From Gracilibacillus orientalis (GTDB taxonomy: Bacteria; Bacillota; Bacilli; Bacillales; Amphibacillaceae), in assembly GCF_900114645.1 (NCBI RefSeq), contig NZ_FOTR01000011.1, positions 1-64,000 on the forward strand: a DNA stretch of 64,000 nt, written 5' to 3'. The position numbers were made by a program, and so were the translations under genes. The notes beneath the pieces are model-generated. The model was given only the letters and a program-made list of their open reading frames with translations, searched no databases and was not told where the DNA came from. Of the stretch, positions 36,002 to 47,000 are shown piece by piece (position 1 is the stretch's first letter; each line of letters opens with the position of its first letter).

Positions 36002-36925
36002 TCAGTTGGATATATTATACCAATCTTGATTTCCTCTGATAACTGATTGAAGTCCCAAACTATACGTTTTATATTCTCTCTGATAAATTTTTTCGTTTTT
36101 TAGTAACTCTCTCTCCAAACGTGTGAACTCTTCTATATAAAGATTCTGTAACTCTACTGTGTCATTAATCACTTCCTGTATAAATGTTTGATTTTGATGC
36201 AAAGATAACAATATATTATCAATATCACTAGCAATTAATTCTTTTTTCAAAGATATAATGTCATTTGTCAAATTAATAATTGCACTAACATTAGTTTTTA
36301 ATTCTATAAAAGTGTTATTGATTAATTTTTCAGGCAAATAAACAGTATTAGCCATTTCTATTAAATCAAAATAGTGGAAGTTTTTTTCTTGATTTTGATT
36401 ATAACTTAAATCTTCATCTACTTCGAATCCGATGATATCATTTTGTTGGCTTTCCATTTTCCAAATCTTGTTGTACAAATAAGCTTGAATATTCTTAGCA
36501 AATCGATTCTGCCATTGATAGGGTGTCATTTTTTTGGTTTTTTCCCACCATTGGGCCCATGCGAGTAAATAAGCATTCTTATGTGATAATTGAGAGAGCT
36601 TTCCTTCCATTATCTGAACCATTTGCTTTACAAGGTTATAAGCTTTGGAATTATTCCTGTTTTTTTCTAAATAGTCTTCTAGAACAAATATAAGTAAGTT
36701 ATATTTGGATATCATAATTAGTGGGGCAAATGAAGCCTGTGGAAACAAACGGGCTGAAAAGTAACCTGACTTAATAGTATCGAAAACATCACTATCAAGT
36801 TGACTAAATTGAAAAAGACCTAGTTCTTCACCCCATCTTTTAGTTATTATATGTACTTCCTGAGCATAGGAGTTAATACCTACAGGGAAGGAACACGTAA
36901 TGTCCGGAAACTCAAGTTTATCCAT
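36002..36925 (-). CDS. Class I terpene synthase-like protein (divergent)
   Basis: The 307-residue protein has the bacterial terpene cyclase layout. The N-terminal segment is FPVGINSYAQEVHIITKRWGEELGL. An acidic motif EDYLE (E83-E87) sits where DDxxD/E is expected. The metal-binding NSE triad NDIISLKKE is complete (N221, S225, E229). The C-terminal GLQSVIRGNQDW matches the segment before the usual RY pair. The first Asp of the acidic motif is Glu, no Arg lies at the usual pyrophosphate-sensor position (QNQEKNFHYF), and the RY pair is missing. It should bind an isoprenyl diphosphate with Mg; the product is unknown. ATG 36925 has AAGGAG eight bases upstream. An XRE regulator precedes it by 54 bases. 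Confidence 0.7.
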   Translation of the reverse strand: MDKLEFPDITCSFPVGINSYAQEVHIITKRWGEELGLFQFSQLDSDVFDTIKSGYFSARLFPQASFAPLIMISKYNLLIFVLEDYLEKNRNNSKAYNLVKQMVQIMEGKLSQLSHKNAYLLAWAQWWEKTKKMTPYQWQNRFAKNIQAYLYNKIWKMESQQNDIIGFEVDEDLSYNQNQEKNFHYFDLIEMANTVYLPEKLINNTFIELKTNVSAIINLTNDIISLKKELIASDIDNILLSLHQNQTFIQEVINDTVELQNLYIEEFTRLERELLKNEKIYQREYKTYSLGLQSVIRGNQDWYNISN

Positions 36926-36979
36926 TCTGCACACTCCTTCTCACTTCATCAGACTATTTTATGTATAATTCGAAAGTTC

Positions 36980-37300
36980 TTATAAACTTTTTAAGAATAC
37001 TAAAAATGAGTTTAGCTGTGTTCTTTCTGCTGGCGATAATTGCTTAATTTTATTAGTCAGTAAAATTAATTCTTCTGCTTGTTTTTGATCTTCGTTAATA
37101 TAAACAGCGAAAGTGACTAGATCAGTTTCAAGAGCTTTTAATATTTTAGAAAGTAGCACAATGTTAGGAACAGAACGATCCTTTTCTATATAACTAATAT
37201 ATGATTGTGAAAGATTTACTTTCTCCGCTACTTCTTCCATGGATAAATTTAATGCTTTACGAAGAGTTTTTAATTTACCTCCGATTTGTAACTCACTCAT
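36980..37300 (-). CDS. XRE-family transcriptional regulator
   Basis: The 106-residue protein has an N-terminal helix-turn-helix (about 6-60: IGGKLKTLRKALNLSMEEVAEKVNLSQSYISYIEKDRSVPN, LLSKILKAL) and a short helical tail with LSPAERTQLNSFLVFLK. It resembles short SinR-like repressors. ATG 37300 has AAAGGG six bases upstream. It is directly upstream of, and co-oriented with, the terpene-synthase-like gene and may share its transcript and control it. Confidence 0.8.
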   Translation of the reverse strand: MSELQIGGKLKTLRKALNLSMEEVAEKVNLSQSYISYIEKDRSVPNIVLLSKILKALETDLVTFAVYINEDQKQAEELILLTNKIKQLSPAERTQLNSFLVFLKSL

Positions 37301-37767
37301 ACGAATCCCTTTCTTTCCAATATTCATTATAATTAGTATTAAATAACTGCAATAACTTTCTTCTTCAATATGTATTGCGTCGTCTGGCTTCCTACTTTGT
37401 TAATCCTATAAAATGGTTTGTCCCTTTGATCCCCCTTCCTAAAAGTGACAAAATAGGACAGAAAAATACACGTTTCTATTATATTCCTTCAAAATAAACA
37501 TTTTATGAACAAAAACAAGAATAAAAAGGAATTTCGAATCACATTTTCTAATCGTTTTTTACTATTTTTACTTTTTATTCAGAGAGCTTGCATATACTTG
37601 GACTTTAGCCATGAGAGAGTCAGAAAGAATTAAGATAAGCCGATTTTCTAATTTAAGAAAATCGGCTTTATCTTGCTAACCATAAATAGGATTATCCTTA
37701 TTAAAAATAAAACTAATTATGGACGTAATATATATACCATTTCGTCATTTTGCAAAAGATTAATGTC
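37301..37767. other. Intergenic region with a long hairpin
   Basis: No gene is visible. It contains the upstream region of the XRE gene. At 37632-37674 a 17-bp stem (AAGATAAGCCGATTTTC with its complement, one bulge) may terminate transcription in either direction; neither side has a strong U-tract. Confidence 0.5.
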
Positions 37768-37808
37768 AAAAATAAATTGCGTAGCTTGGGACTACGCAAT
37801 TTATTTAA
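37768..37808 (-). terminator. Rho-independent terminator after the LPNTS surface-protein gene
   Basis: AAATAAATTGCGTAG pairs perfectly with CTACGCAATTTATTT around a 7-base loop. On the minus strand the stem ends in TTATTTTT. It lies just after the surface-protein stop at 37818. Confidence 0.85.
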
Positions 37809-37817
37809 TCGTAATAA

Positions 37818-38612
37818 TTAAGCTTTTTTCTTTTTTTGATAGAAAACAACACCACTACCTACAACTAACAACATCAAACCTGTTATCAAAAAGTTGAAAA
37901 TGGAAGTGCTAGTGTTTGGCAAGTTACCTTCTCCATCATTATTGTTAGAGTTGTTTCCGTTATTTCCTTTTCCATTATTGTTGTTGGAGTTGCCTCCGTT
38001 ATTTCCTTCTCCATTATTATTGTTGGAGTTGTTTCCGTTATTTCCTTCTCCTTCATTATTGTCGGAGTCGTCTCCGTTATTTCCTTCTCCTTCACCATTG
38101 TCAGAGTCGTCTCCGTTATTTCCTTCTCCTTCACCATTGTCAGAGTTGTCTCCGTTATTTCCTTCTCCTTCATTATTGTCGGAGTCGTTTCCGTTATTTC
38201 CTTCTCCTTCATCATTGTCAGAGTCGTCTCCGTTATTTCCTTCTCCTCCGTCGTCACAATCTTCCTCACATGTTAGGGTAACGGTAGTTATATCCTGAAT
38301 TTCATCATTTCCTACAATTATCGTATAATCACCAGCAGTATCTCCATTAGCCGTAGTCGGAAAACCAATAGTTGATTGGAATTCCCCATCTTCGACTGTT
38401 AACACATCCATAAAATAAACAGCTTCATCAGGTGCAACAATTTTTATCAGTACTTCTTCTAAATCTGTCGCTGTTCCTGACACTTCAAGTTCTTGACTAG
38501 CACTAATTTCAGTCTTATCTATATCTAAAGATACAGTTGCAGCAAATACTGTCATTGGCATTTGAGCAATCAACAACGTCATGAAAAGGATTGAAACAAT
38601 ACGTAATTTCAC
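37818..38612 (-). CDS. Cell-wall-anchored repeat protein with LPNTS sorting signal
   Basis: The 264-residue protein has a signal peptide (1-25, ...PMTVFAA). A small beta domain (26-118) with DKTEISASQELEVSGTATD resembles Ig-like bacterial surface modules. Eight 13-residue repeats GEGNNGDDSDNxE follow (123-226). The sorting signal LPNTS (231-235), a hydrophobic helix and the KKKKKA tail complete it. The motif has Ser in place of Gly, like LPDTS substrates of class D (YhcS-type) sortases. The acidic Asn/Asp-rich repeats probably form a flexible wall-spanning stalk. No sortase gene is in the window. Confidence 0.85.
   Translation of the reverse strand: MKLRIVSILFMTLLIAQMPMTVFAATVSLDIDKTEISASQELEVSGTATDLEEVLIKIVAPDEAVYFMDVLTVEDGEFQSTIGFPTTANGDTAGDYTIIVGNDEIQDITTVTLTCEEDCDDGGEGNNGDDSDNDEGEGNNGNDSDNNEGEGNNGDNSDNGEGEGNNGDDSDNGEGEGNNGDDSDNNEGEGNNGNNSNNNNGEGNNGGNSNNNNGKGNNGNNSNNNDGEGNLPNTSTSIFNFLITGLMLLVVGSGVVFYQKKKKA
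37935..38246 (-). repeat. Eight tandem 39-bp repeats in the surface-protein gene
   Basis: The repeat unit of 39 bases encodes GEGNNG-DDSDNNE-type 13-mers, eight copies in a row with no interruption. The last three units drift from Asp to Asn (NNSNNNN). The period is exactly in frame, so copy number can vary without breaking the protein. Confidence 0.9.
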
Positions 38613-38697
38613 TTTTTCTCCTCGCCTTCTAAATTCATCCCCTTATCAGAGAATCGTTTATGCTAATGGTTCATTTTCACCTTATCCTTAGGGTCAC

Positions 38698-41600
38698 TTA
38701 AAAGTCTATTACATTAGAAAAGATCATTTTATCGATATTACCAACATATCGATGTTCTGATGTAGTAGATCCGCTAAAGACTACACAAATTGTCTTATCG
38801 CCCGTCAATACTTTATCTAACGTGGCACTGGCTGTTTGATAGGTTCCCCAACCACTTCCCGTATTGGCCAGATCTACCGTACCAATCAATTCACCATCTT
38901 TGTCATCTAATCGAATCTCTGCAACTACATCATCAGGTGCTTTTTGCGATGGAGCATCATACACCATTTTGACATATTTTTTGCCTTTCGTTCCAAAACT
39001 GATGTTGTTGAACGTAAGCCATGCACCGTCAAATGTATTCGCAACAACCGTTCCACCATTGTTTCCTTCTGTTTTCAAAGGACCATTGTTAAATGAATTT
39101 ACTTCCTCTGTCCAATCGCTGCGATTCTCTAACTCTACTACTACATTATCTTCAACTTCTTCCTGATTGAAAAAGCTCGCATTGTCAAAATTCCCGATAT
39201 ACTTATAAGTAGAGTCAGTGGATCCCTTAAGCACAAAATAAACATCTTGTACACCAGTTATTTTCTCGTCCAAGGAAGCAGTAACTGTTTGATAAGTTCC
39301 CCAGCCGTCACCAGTTGGCGGTACTTCAATGGTGCCGGCTAATTTCCCATCTATTGCATCTAAACGAACCTCTATAGTTGAATCCGATGCACTGTTCCCT
39401 GAATTACTGGCATACTCCACAGCAATATGATTGACACCTTCACTACCAAAATTCATCTTTTCATATGCCAACCATGCACCATCAAATGTATTTGCCACTT
39501 GCTCGCCGCTTTTTCCATTCTCTGTTTTCATCGGGCTATTATTAGCTGGATTATCTTCGGTTGACCAATTATCATAGTCTTCTAATTCCAGTTTTTCAAA
39601 GTCAGTACGAACATCTTCATATGCTAGTGTAAAGCTATCAAAGTTACCAATGTACGGTTGGCTACTATTTGTGTCACCTTTCATAAGGACAAACAAATCT
39701 TGTGTACCAGTGACAACTTTATCTAAATAAGCCGTAGTTGTCGTATAGTTTCCCCAACCATCGCCTGTATTCTCTAATTCAATGGTGCCGACTAGCTCAC
39801 CCTCAGCAGAACCGAGACGAAATTCTAATGTACTTCCAGCTGGAACTCTTGATTTCGGTGCATCATACTCCACCGCAACTTGGTTTTTACCTTCTGTACC
39901 GAATTCCACCTCTTGATAAGCAAGCCATCCACCATCAAATGTGTTAGCTATTACAACACCACCATTATTCGATTCTGTCTTCAGCGGTTCATCGTTAAAA
40001 CTATTAACACCGGAAGACCAAGCTGTTCTTGCTTCGAACTCAATCTCTGAACCAAAGCTATCATTTCCTTCTTCCTCGTCCTTATCCTCGTCTTCTGGAA
40101 TCGGCACTGGATCTATGTCTTTGCCGTCCTCTCCATCTTCTTCCTCTCCAGCATCAGGATTTTCGGGATCTGGCTCTACACCTGGCACTGTTTCTGGTTT
40201 TTGTTCTAATGGTTTTGCAAGCCATAAGGAATCATAGATATTACCATTAAACTCATCTACTAGATAAACATTGATATCATACTCTTCTTCATCAATGTTA
40301 AATAATTGAGTGAGATCAAAATCGCCATTTTCTACAGGAACAGTATTCGTCATCCATGCTTCGTCGTTCTCCGTCATCAACTGGAATACAACTGTGGCTG
40401 ATTCATCATAATCTCCTGTTAAGGTACCTTTCACATTTACTTCTAGGTTACCTTTTTGAGCAATATTGACATCTAAATCATATACTTCCCAAAGCATATC
40501 TGAAGTAAATGGATCCTTTGAAACAAGAACATCTCCATATGTTTGATCTTCACTTTCATTCGCTTTTACTCTCACTTGAATTTGACCAGATTCATATGCT
40601 ACTGGTCCTACCGTTTGCGGATTGGAAGTTGCTGTATGCCAATTCTCCCCACCATCAAGACTGTATTCGTAATCCGATACTTGATCAAATTTTTCAATAT
40701 TTGTCCATCCAAATGTGTTCTCTTCATCATCAACTGTACCGTTGGTCGGAGCTTCTGGGACTTCCATCTTACCAACTGATTCCAAGCCGAAATCAAAAGC
40801 AATATCTGAACTTGTCGCATTTGTTTGATGAACTTCTGCTGTAATGACGTTTTCGCCTTCTACTAAATATGACGGATCAATCGTGTAGCTATTCTCGTCA
40901 CGTTCATCATTTACTGTACCATTTGCATAGGTCTCATAATCGACATCCCCGCTCGGCATGTTCGTTCTGATAATTTCGTGACCATTCAAATAAACAATAG
41001 CTCCATCATCGCGTATTAAACTCGCTTCTAATCCCATAATATCTTCTGCATCTTCTACTTCAAACGTTTTACGGAAATAAGTAGTTACGTATTTATTTCC
41101 ACTATCAGGACCATAACTTACTTCTGTGTTAACATTACCATTCCTGTCGTAGCCAAGCATCGCCTTGCCTGATTGCCATTCATTGTCATCAAAATCAACC
41201 GCTGTCCAGTTGTCTCCAGCTGCTTGTCCTTTATCAAAGTATTTCCACTCTGTTTCTTTGGAGATTAACTCATTTCTTGTAATCTTATTATCTAATTCCT
41301 GATTGAAATCTGTTGTTGGCACTGTAGCTTCTGTTCCCCACTCATAGTTAGGCTCTGCACTCATTTCTAATTCTAATGTTCCTCCTGCCATCACATCTTC
41401 ATAACCAAGAAACGCTTGGTCAAAGTTATCTCCATTAAATTGTGCTGACTCGATAAAACGATTATCACTCGAAACGTTATTGGCCTTGATTGTAAAGGTC
41501 TTGTCGTTTTCTAAATGCAATGTCATCTCTTCAAAAATAGGTGAACCTATTAAATAATATGGATCTCCCGGGTTACCTGGAAATAGCCCCATTGCACTGT

Positions 41601-44052
41601 AGATAAACCAGGAAGACATCGCACCTGCATCATCATCCATCGACTTTAAATAACCTTCAGGGTCATCACGATATACGCGTGATTCCATGGGATATGCATA
41701 TAATCCATGATTATGATACTTCTGTGTTACTTCTTCTGTTGTGAACTCTCTCGCATAATATTGTGTTAAATACGGCATTCCTAAATAGTTAAATAAATAT
41801 GGAACATGAATATCCGGTTCGTTAACCGCCATATATTCATCAATTTCAAAGAAATACTTTAAATCCTTCGCCATTTGTTTATCTCCACCACTTAAATCGG
41901 AAAGACCGTTAATATCATGTGGAACAAACCAGCGATATGTCCATAAATTCCCTTGGTAAGCATATTTATTTACTTGTGTTATATCATTCTGATTTACATC
42001 CATGGCTTTTGGTGTAAAGAAACCTCGTTGCTTTCCACTCTCATCAACTTGCTCCCCATTCCAAAGTGACTGATAAGACAATGAGATCTCTTTATATTGT
42101 TCATATGTTTCCTTATCACCAATTAATTCAGCTAGTTTCATCGGATAATAAGCACTATATGCTTTTTCCAATTTTCCTGAGACTTCGTTGTCATTGACAG
42201 AATAGTTATCTGTATCAGTAGCCATACCTTGCAAAGCTGTATTAACCTCTTCATTTGTTAAATCAAAACCCTTGGCATAAGCATCAAGAATGACAGCACC
42301 ATTAAATTCATTTCTTACTGTTGGACTTGGCCAGTAGCCTTCTCCCCACTGTACATATGAGCCTCTGGTGTTATAGACATCAATCATTGATTTCACCATG
42401 TTTTCGTACTCATTAGGTGCAAGAAGAGAATATAAAGAATATTTACGGAAATCATCCCAAGTGGACCAGCCGTTATAATAGTCAAAGTCCTCACCGATCT
42501 CAGATGTTTCACGAACCGTATCTTCTTCTCTCGCTGCACGGAATGTGTCAACTGAACTCGTTACATTGTTCGGATGTAGGAATGAATGGTACATTTGCGT
42601 GTAAAAAATCGTTTTGTTTTCTTCATTGTCATCTTTTATCTCTACTTTGCTTAATAAGTCACTCCACGTTTCACGCGTCTCTTCATGCTGTGCATCAAAA
42701 TCCCAGCCGGCATCTATATGTTCACGTTCTGCTTTTGCTTGATCAACACTAATAGTAGAGAGACCAACTTTTGCTTGTACTTTTTTATTTTCAGATGTAT
42801 TAAAGTTCACCCAAGCACCACTGTTAATGCCTGTACGTTCTGTCTCTTCCCCTACTTGATCGTCTGACCATGATTGGAACGATTCGAAATCTTGATCAAA
42901 CTGGATAGAGTAATACATCGTGTAATGACCGTGACCACAAACATTCTTCGATTGGATCATTCCAGAAATTTCATTATTGTTTTCGACCTTAAGATTTGCG
43001 TCAATCATTCCCGCGTAAGAGTTGGAAAGATCAATTAAAACAGATCCCTCCTCTTCACCCTCTGGGAACATGTATCGGTGGAATCCAACATTATCAGATG
43101 CTGTTAACTCTGCTTGAATACCTGATGCAAGCTCTACACCATAATAACCAGGAGACGCTTCTTCACTGCTTTTGTCGTATTTTTGTTTATACGTATTGCT
43201 ATCGTTTGTGAAATCTTGGGTCTGTGGCATAACTAGAATGTTTCCTCCCGCACCACTACAACCTACACCGCTAAATCGCAAATGGGAAAAGCCTTTCAGA
43301 TAATCATCCTGATAATAATAACCACTAAATGCTCCCCCATCACTATCCGGTCCAAGTGAAACGAGACCAAATGGTGTGGTTGGACCTGGGTTTGTCTGAC
43401 CATTATCACCTAGCGTATTGATGAATGGATCGACATAATCAACTGGATCTAAATTTGTTTGTGACTTGGAAGGTGTTTGATCCTTCTCTACCCCGTATAT
43501 TTCCAATTCATAAATACGGACTGTATTATTATCATAAGCCCCTTTATCTACAAACAACCGTACGTATTGAGCTGAAAATGTCGGCACATAACGATCAACA
43601 ATTGTCTGTACATTATCTTTTACAACATCGACATCTTCCCATGTTTCTCCGTCTACACTTTTTTGAAGACGGAAATCTTTTGTATTCCAAAATGGATACA
43701 TGTTTGTTTCTCCAATTCCAGCATTCTGCACGACCCATTGATTAATGTTATACACTTTCCCTAAATCAAGCTCTAACCATTTGTCTAATCCGCTGGAACT
43801 ATTACACCACTTCGTATTTGTTTTTCCGTCAACAGCAAATGACCCTTTTTCCTCTTCATTACATTGACCACTGGCTGTTACTTCAGCATTTAACGCAAGG
43901 TTAGACGTGTCAGTAGTTTCTTGATTATTAGCTTCGGCATCCATGTTGTTATTCGACTCTGCATATACTGTTGTGTTGGTACCAATCCATGATGGTAGCA
44001 TAGACAGAAGCATTAATCCGATCATAAAGATAGGTAGTATCTTTTTGCTCAT
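38698..44052 (-). CDS. Secreted multidomain GH92 (alpha-mannosidase family) protein
   Basis: The 1784-residue protein has a signal peptide (to about 31) and an F5/8 type C domain (about 50-190). A GH92 catalytic unit follows (about 205-900), with VDPFINTLGDNGQTNPGPTTPFG, GFSHLRFSGVGC, and DDDAGAMSSWFIYSAMGLFP near its end. Then come three modules shared with the neighbouring phosphoesterase, an acidic linker, and three similar CBM6-like domains (about 1325-1784, each with ANTFDGAWLA). GH92 enzymes are calcium-dependent exo-alpha-mannosidases acting on N-glycans or yeast mannan. No wall anchor is seen. Positions are rough. It follows the phosphoesterase gene by 44 bases. Confidence 0.88.
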   Translation of the reverse strand: MSKKILPIFMIGLMLLSMLPSWIGTNTTVYAESNNNMDAEANNQETTDTSNLALNAEVTASGQCNEEEKGSFAVDGKTNTKWCNSSSGLDKWLELDLGKVYNINQWVVQNAGIGETNMYPFWNTKDFRLQKSVDGETWEDVDVVKDNVQTIVDRYVPTFSAQYVRLFVDKGAYDNNTVRIYELEIYGVEKDQTPSKSQTNLDPVDYVDPFINTLGDNGQTNPGPTTPFGLVSLGPDSDGGAFSGYYYQDDYLKGFSHLRFSGVGCSGAGGNILVMPQTQDFTNDSNTYKQKYDKSSEEASPGYYGVELASGIQAELTASDNVGFHRYMFPEGEEEGSVLIDLSNSYAGMIDANLKVENNNEISGMIQSKNVCGHGHYTMYYSIQFDQDFESFQSWSDDQVGEETERTGINSGAWVNFNTSENKKVQAKVGLSTISVDQAKAEREHIDAGWDFDAQHEETRETWSDLLSKVEIKDDNEENKTIFYTQMYHSFLHPNNVTSSVDTFRAAREEDTVRETSEIGEDFDYYNGWSTWDDFRKYSLYSLLAPNEYENMVKSMIDVYNTRGSYVQWGEGYWPSPTVRNEFNGAVILDAYAKGFDLTNEEVNTALQGMATDTDNYSVNDNEVSGKLEKAYSAYYPMKLAELIGDKETYEQYKEISLSYQSLWNGEQVDESGKQRGFFTPKAMDVNQNDITQVNKYAYQGNLWTYRWFVPHDINGLSDLSGGDKQMAKDLKYFFEIDEYMAVNEPDIHVPYLFNYLGMPYLTQYYAREFTTEEVTQKYHNHGLYAYPMESRVYRDDPEGYLKSMDDDAGAMSSWFIYSAMGLFPGNPGDPYYLIGSPIFEEMTLHLENDKTFTIKANNVSSDNRFIESAQFNGDNFDQAFLGYEDVMAGGTLELEMSAEPNYEWGTEATVPTTDFNQELDNKITRNELISKETEWKYFDKGQAAGDNWTAVDFDDNEWQSGKAMLGYDRNGNVNTEVSYGPDSGNKYVTTYFRKTFEVEDAEDIMGLEASLIRDDGAIVYLNGHEIIRTNMPSGDVDYETYANGTVNDERDENSYTIDPSYLVEGENVITAEVHQTNATSSDIAFDFGLESVGKMEVPEAPTNGTVDDEENTFGWTNIEKFDQVSDYEYSLDGGENWHTATSNPQTVGPVAYESGQIQVRVKANESEDQTYGDVLVSKDPFTSDMLWEVYDLDVNIAQKGNLEVNVKGTLTGDYDESATVVFQLMTENDEAWMTNTVPVENGDFDLTQLFNIDEEEYDINVYLVDEFNGNIYDSLWLAKPLEQKPETVPGVEPDPENPDAGEEEDGEDGKDIDPVPIPEDEDKDEEEGNDSFGSEIEFEARTAWSSGVNSFNDEPLKTESNNGGVVIANTFDGGWLAYQEVEFGTEGKNQVAVEYDAPKSRVPAGSTLEFRLGSAEGELVGTIELENTGDGWGNYTTTTAYLDKVVTGTQDLFVLMKGDTNSSQPYIGNFDSFTLAYEDVRTDFEKLELEDYDNWSTEDNPANNSPMKTENGKSGEQVANTFDGAWLAYEKMNFGSEGVNHIAVEYASNSGNSASDSTIEVRLDAIDGKLAGTIEVPPTGDGWGTYQTVTASLDEKITGVQDVYFVLKGSTDSTYKYIGNFDNASFFNQEEVEDNVVVELENRSDWTEEVNSFNNGPLKTEGNNGGTVVANTFDGAWLTFNNISFGTKGKKYVKMVYDAPSQKAPDDVVAEIRLDDKDGELIGTVDLANTGSGWGTYQTASATLDKVLTGDKTICVVFSGSTTSEHRYVGNIDKMIFSNVIDF

Positions 44053-44096
44053 TACCCTATTTCCCTCCCGGTCACTTTTTATTTAAAATAGTTGGT

Positions 44097-47000
44097 CTAT
44101 TTCAGTTCCAATGGTTCTCCCAATAGCTTTGGAAGATTCTTGTCACCATTAAACTGATCGAATACAAACACTTTTACTTTATAATTGTCACCTTGCACAT
44201 CAAAATATTGAGAGAGTTCAACTGAATCTTGTTGTAATGGAATGGCATTAATCAATACTGGTCTGTTGCCCTCCATTAACTGGAAGATAACATATGCGTC
44301 TTCATCATATTGAGCTTGTTTATCGACTGTTACGTCGACAACTAGCTTGTCATCATGTGAAATACTGCCATCTATGTTAAATGTCTTGTTAATGCTGTTT
44401 TGGGTATATGCTTCTGGTGAAACGATTGCTAAACCAGCAGGTCTCTCCGTTTCGTCATCCGCTTTAACTCGAACCTGTACATGAGATTTTGGAATATCAC
44501 GATCTCCAACAGGTTGAGGATTTGCAGAGACAGTCTCCCATGTTTCGCCATTGTCGACAGTGAATTCGTAATCTGAAGGCTCATCAAATCCAGCTACATT
44601 CGTCCAACCGAATGTGTTATAGCCATCATCTACCATTGGCTCTGTTGGTGCAGCTAATTGAATAGATTCCGTAGAAATGGTTACCCCTTCAGAGTTATCA
44701 CGCTTATCAACAGCTTTAACAACAAATTCATAGTTGTCACTATCATCTGCTATATCCACAGTATGTTGATAGCTTGTTTGGTCGTCTTCTACTGGAATAT
44801 AAGCACTCCAGTTCTTCTTTAACCTACCTTCTTTTTCATATATCCTGAATCCACGAATTGGATCTTCTTCATTTACTTGTTCTGGCATATCCCAGGAAAG
44901 AACGATATTTTCGTCCCCGTTTTTCACAGCAGATAAATTTTCTACTGGTTCTGGTAATGAATCATTTCTCACAATGGTATAACTATCAAATGGCTTAGTT
45001 TCTTCAGATTTGAATGAATCAATGGTAAGACTATTTTCTGTCATAGTTACCCCTGAGAAAATCGGTGTTCTTGGCTGTTCATATTTAGCTGCATAATATT
45101 TATCTACATTCTGATCGATATCATAATATTTTGTACCAACAGCGTTATTGACGATATACATCGTTCCATTAGGATTTATCACATTTCCATTTTCATCTAT
45201 TTCCTGCTCTTTAAGCGGCTCATCATTATACATTTGATACGAACGCATGAAGGAATGGTCATGTCCTTGTAACACAACGTCAATACCTAATTCATCAAAA
45301 ATAGGGAACATCTTTTTTCTTAATTCTAAGACATCGCCATCTTTTGAGTGACCACCAACAGAATAGATCGCTTTATGCATCATAACGACTTTCCATTTTT
45401 TATTTGTCTGTGCCACTTCTTTTTTGAGCCATTCAATTTGTTGTTCGAACGAGTCTCGTTGACGATCATCCCACCCCATGTCCATTGTGTTCAAAACCAT
45501 AAAGTGTGCATCACCATAATCAAATGAATAAATACTTCCTTTCGGCAAAGGGTTCTTTATTGCATCATTAGGATAGTTGAAATGGTGATAAAAATTATTA
45601 TTATACGGTCCTTCATGATTTCCTATTGCTCCCATTATAGGTAGATTCATCAGTAAATCTTGCGGCTTCCCAAAAAAATCTAACCATTGATATTCCAACG
45701 CACCAGCATCTACTTGATCTCCAGCCATTGCAAGAAACTTGGAATCAGGAAATTTATTTAGACCTTGCGCTAGTGTATCTGACCATACCTGATAATCATT
45801 AGAGTTAGCACCTTGTGAATCTGTCATATACAAAAACTCATATTCTTTTTCATCTTCTGCTTCTGTCTTGAATTCACCAATTTCACTCCAGTTCCCCTCA
45901 CTACCTAGACGATATTGGTAGGCAGTATTGGGTTCGAGGTCTTCTGCCAATACTTTATGGCTGGCAAACATTCCATTTTGAGCATTGGTAATCTTTAAAT
46001 CTAGCACTTGTGATTCTCCGGTAAATCGAAGTACGTTGTCCGAATCGAAACTTTCTCCTGCTTGAACAACCTCCACAATACTATCTAATACATTTTCTGG
46101 AGCGTTTTCAGGATCCTCATGGTTTGTATACCAAGCAAAAGAACGTTGTGTTTTTGGATCACCATAAAAGGACAGTGCTATGGAGATTGGTGAATAATCT
46201 ACATACTCTGATAAATTTTCAGGCGAGAACCCAAATGCGTTCACAGTTTCTTCCTCTGCATTTGCGAGACTTCCTTTTCCATCATATTCAACACTGACTG
46301 GCTGATCCGGTTCAACCGGTCCGTCTAGCGTTAGCTGTAGTGTCCCTTCGTTTAACTGGACATCATTTACTGTTATTTCTTCTCCATCAGCTTTCACTGT
46401 GAAATGCGTATTTATTTCTGCTGATAGATTGGTAAGATCAGTTAAAAAGTCCAAATTAACTTCCGTTCCATTCTCTAGCACTTTTCCATTCATTGGTCCA
46501 CTATAGTTACTTGGTAAGTAAAAAGCGCTCTCTGGAACGATTTCTTTGTCCACACTATCACTTGACCATCTTAAATATAAATTCGAGCCACCGTAATCTT
46601 CGAAATATTCAACTATAATGTCATATTTTTTGCCTGCTTCTAAACGAATAGAATCACTTGTTTGTTCGTTATCCCAGTCATTTTCCCAGTGATCAATCAT
46701 TAACTGATCATCAATCCATACTCTAAATCCATTATCACCTGTCATATAGAAAGTATAATCTTCTGTGTATTCAGGCATAATTTGGCCTGTAAAATCAATA
46801 CTCGCGTCATCTGCTCTGCCAACTTGCTCCTGTAAGATTGGATCAAGGTTATTAAAATCAAAATTAGATTCAATAGTTGTTCCCTTCCAATCAACTTTAT
46901 CAAAATTTCCATCACCTGAATTGGTGTAATATTCAGCAAGCAAGCCTTGGTTATCTGCTGTTGAAATAGAAGACGCTGCTAAAGACAAGGAAAAGAATTT

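Noticed and set aside
37935-38246. Tandem repeats considered as a CRISPR array.
   Set aside because: Units are directly adjacent without unique spacers and encode protein repeats; no cas genes are present.
37886-38298. Long antisense and alternative frames over the 39-bp repeats (PLFPSPSLL or KEKEITETT repeats).
   Set aside because: They are by-products of an in-frame 39-bp repeat; only the minus-strand frame with signal peptide and LPNTS makes biological sense.
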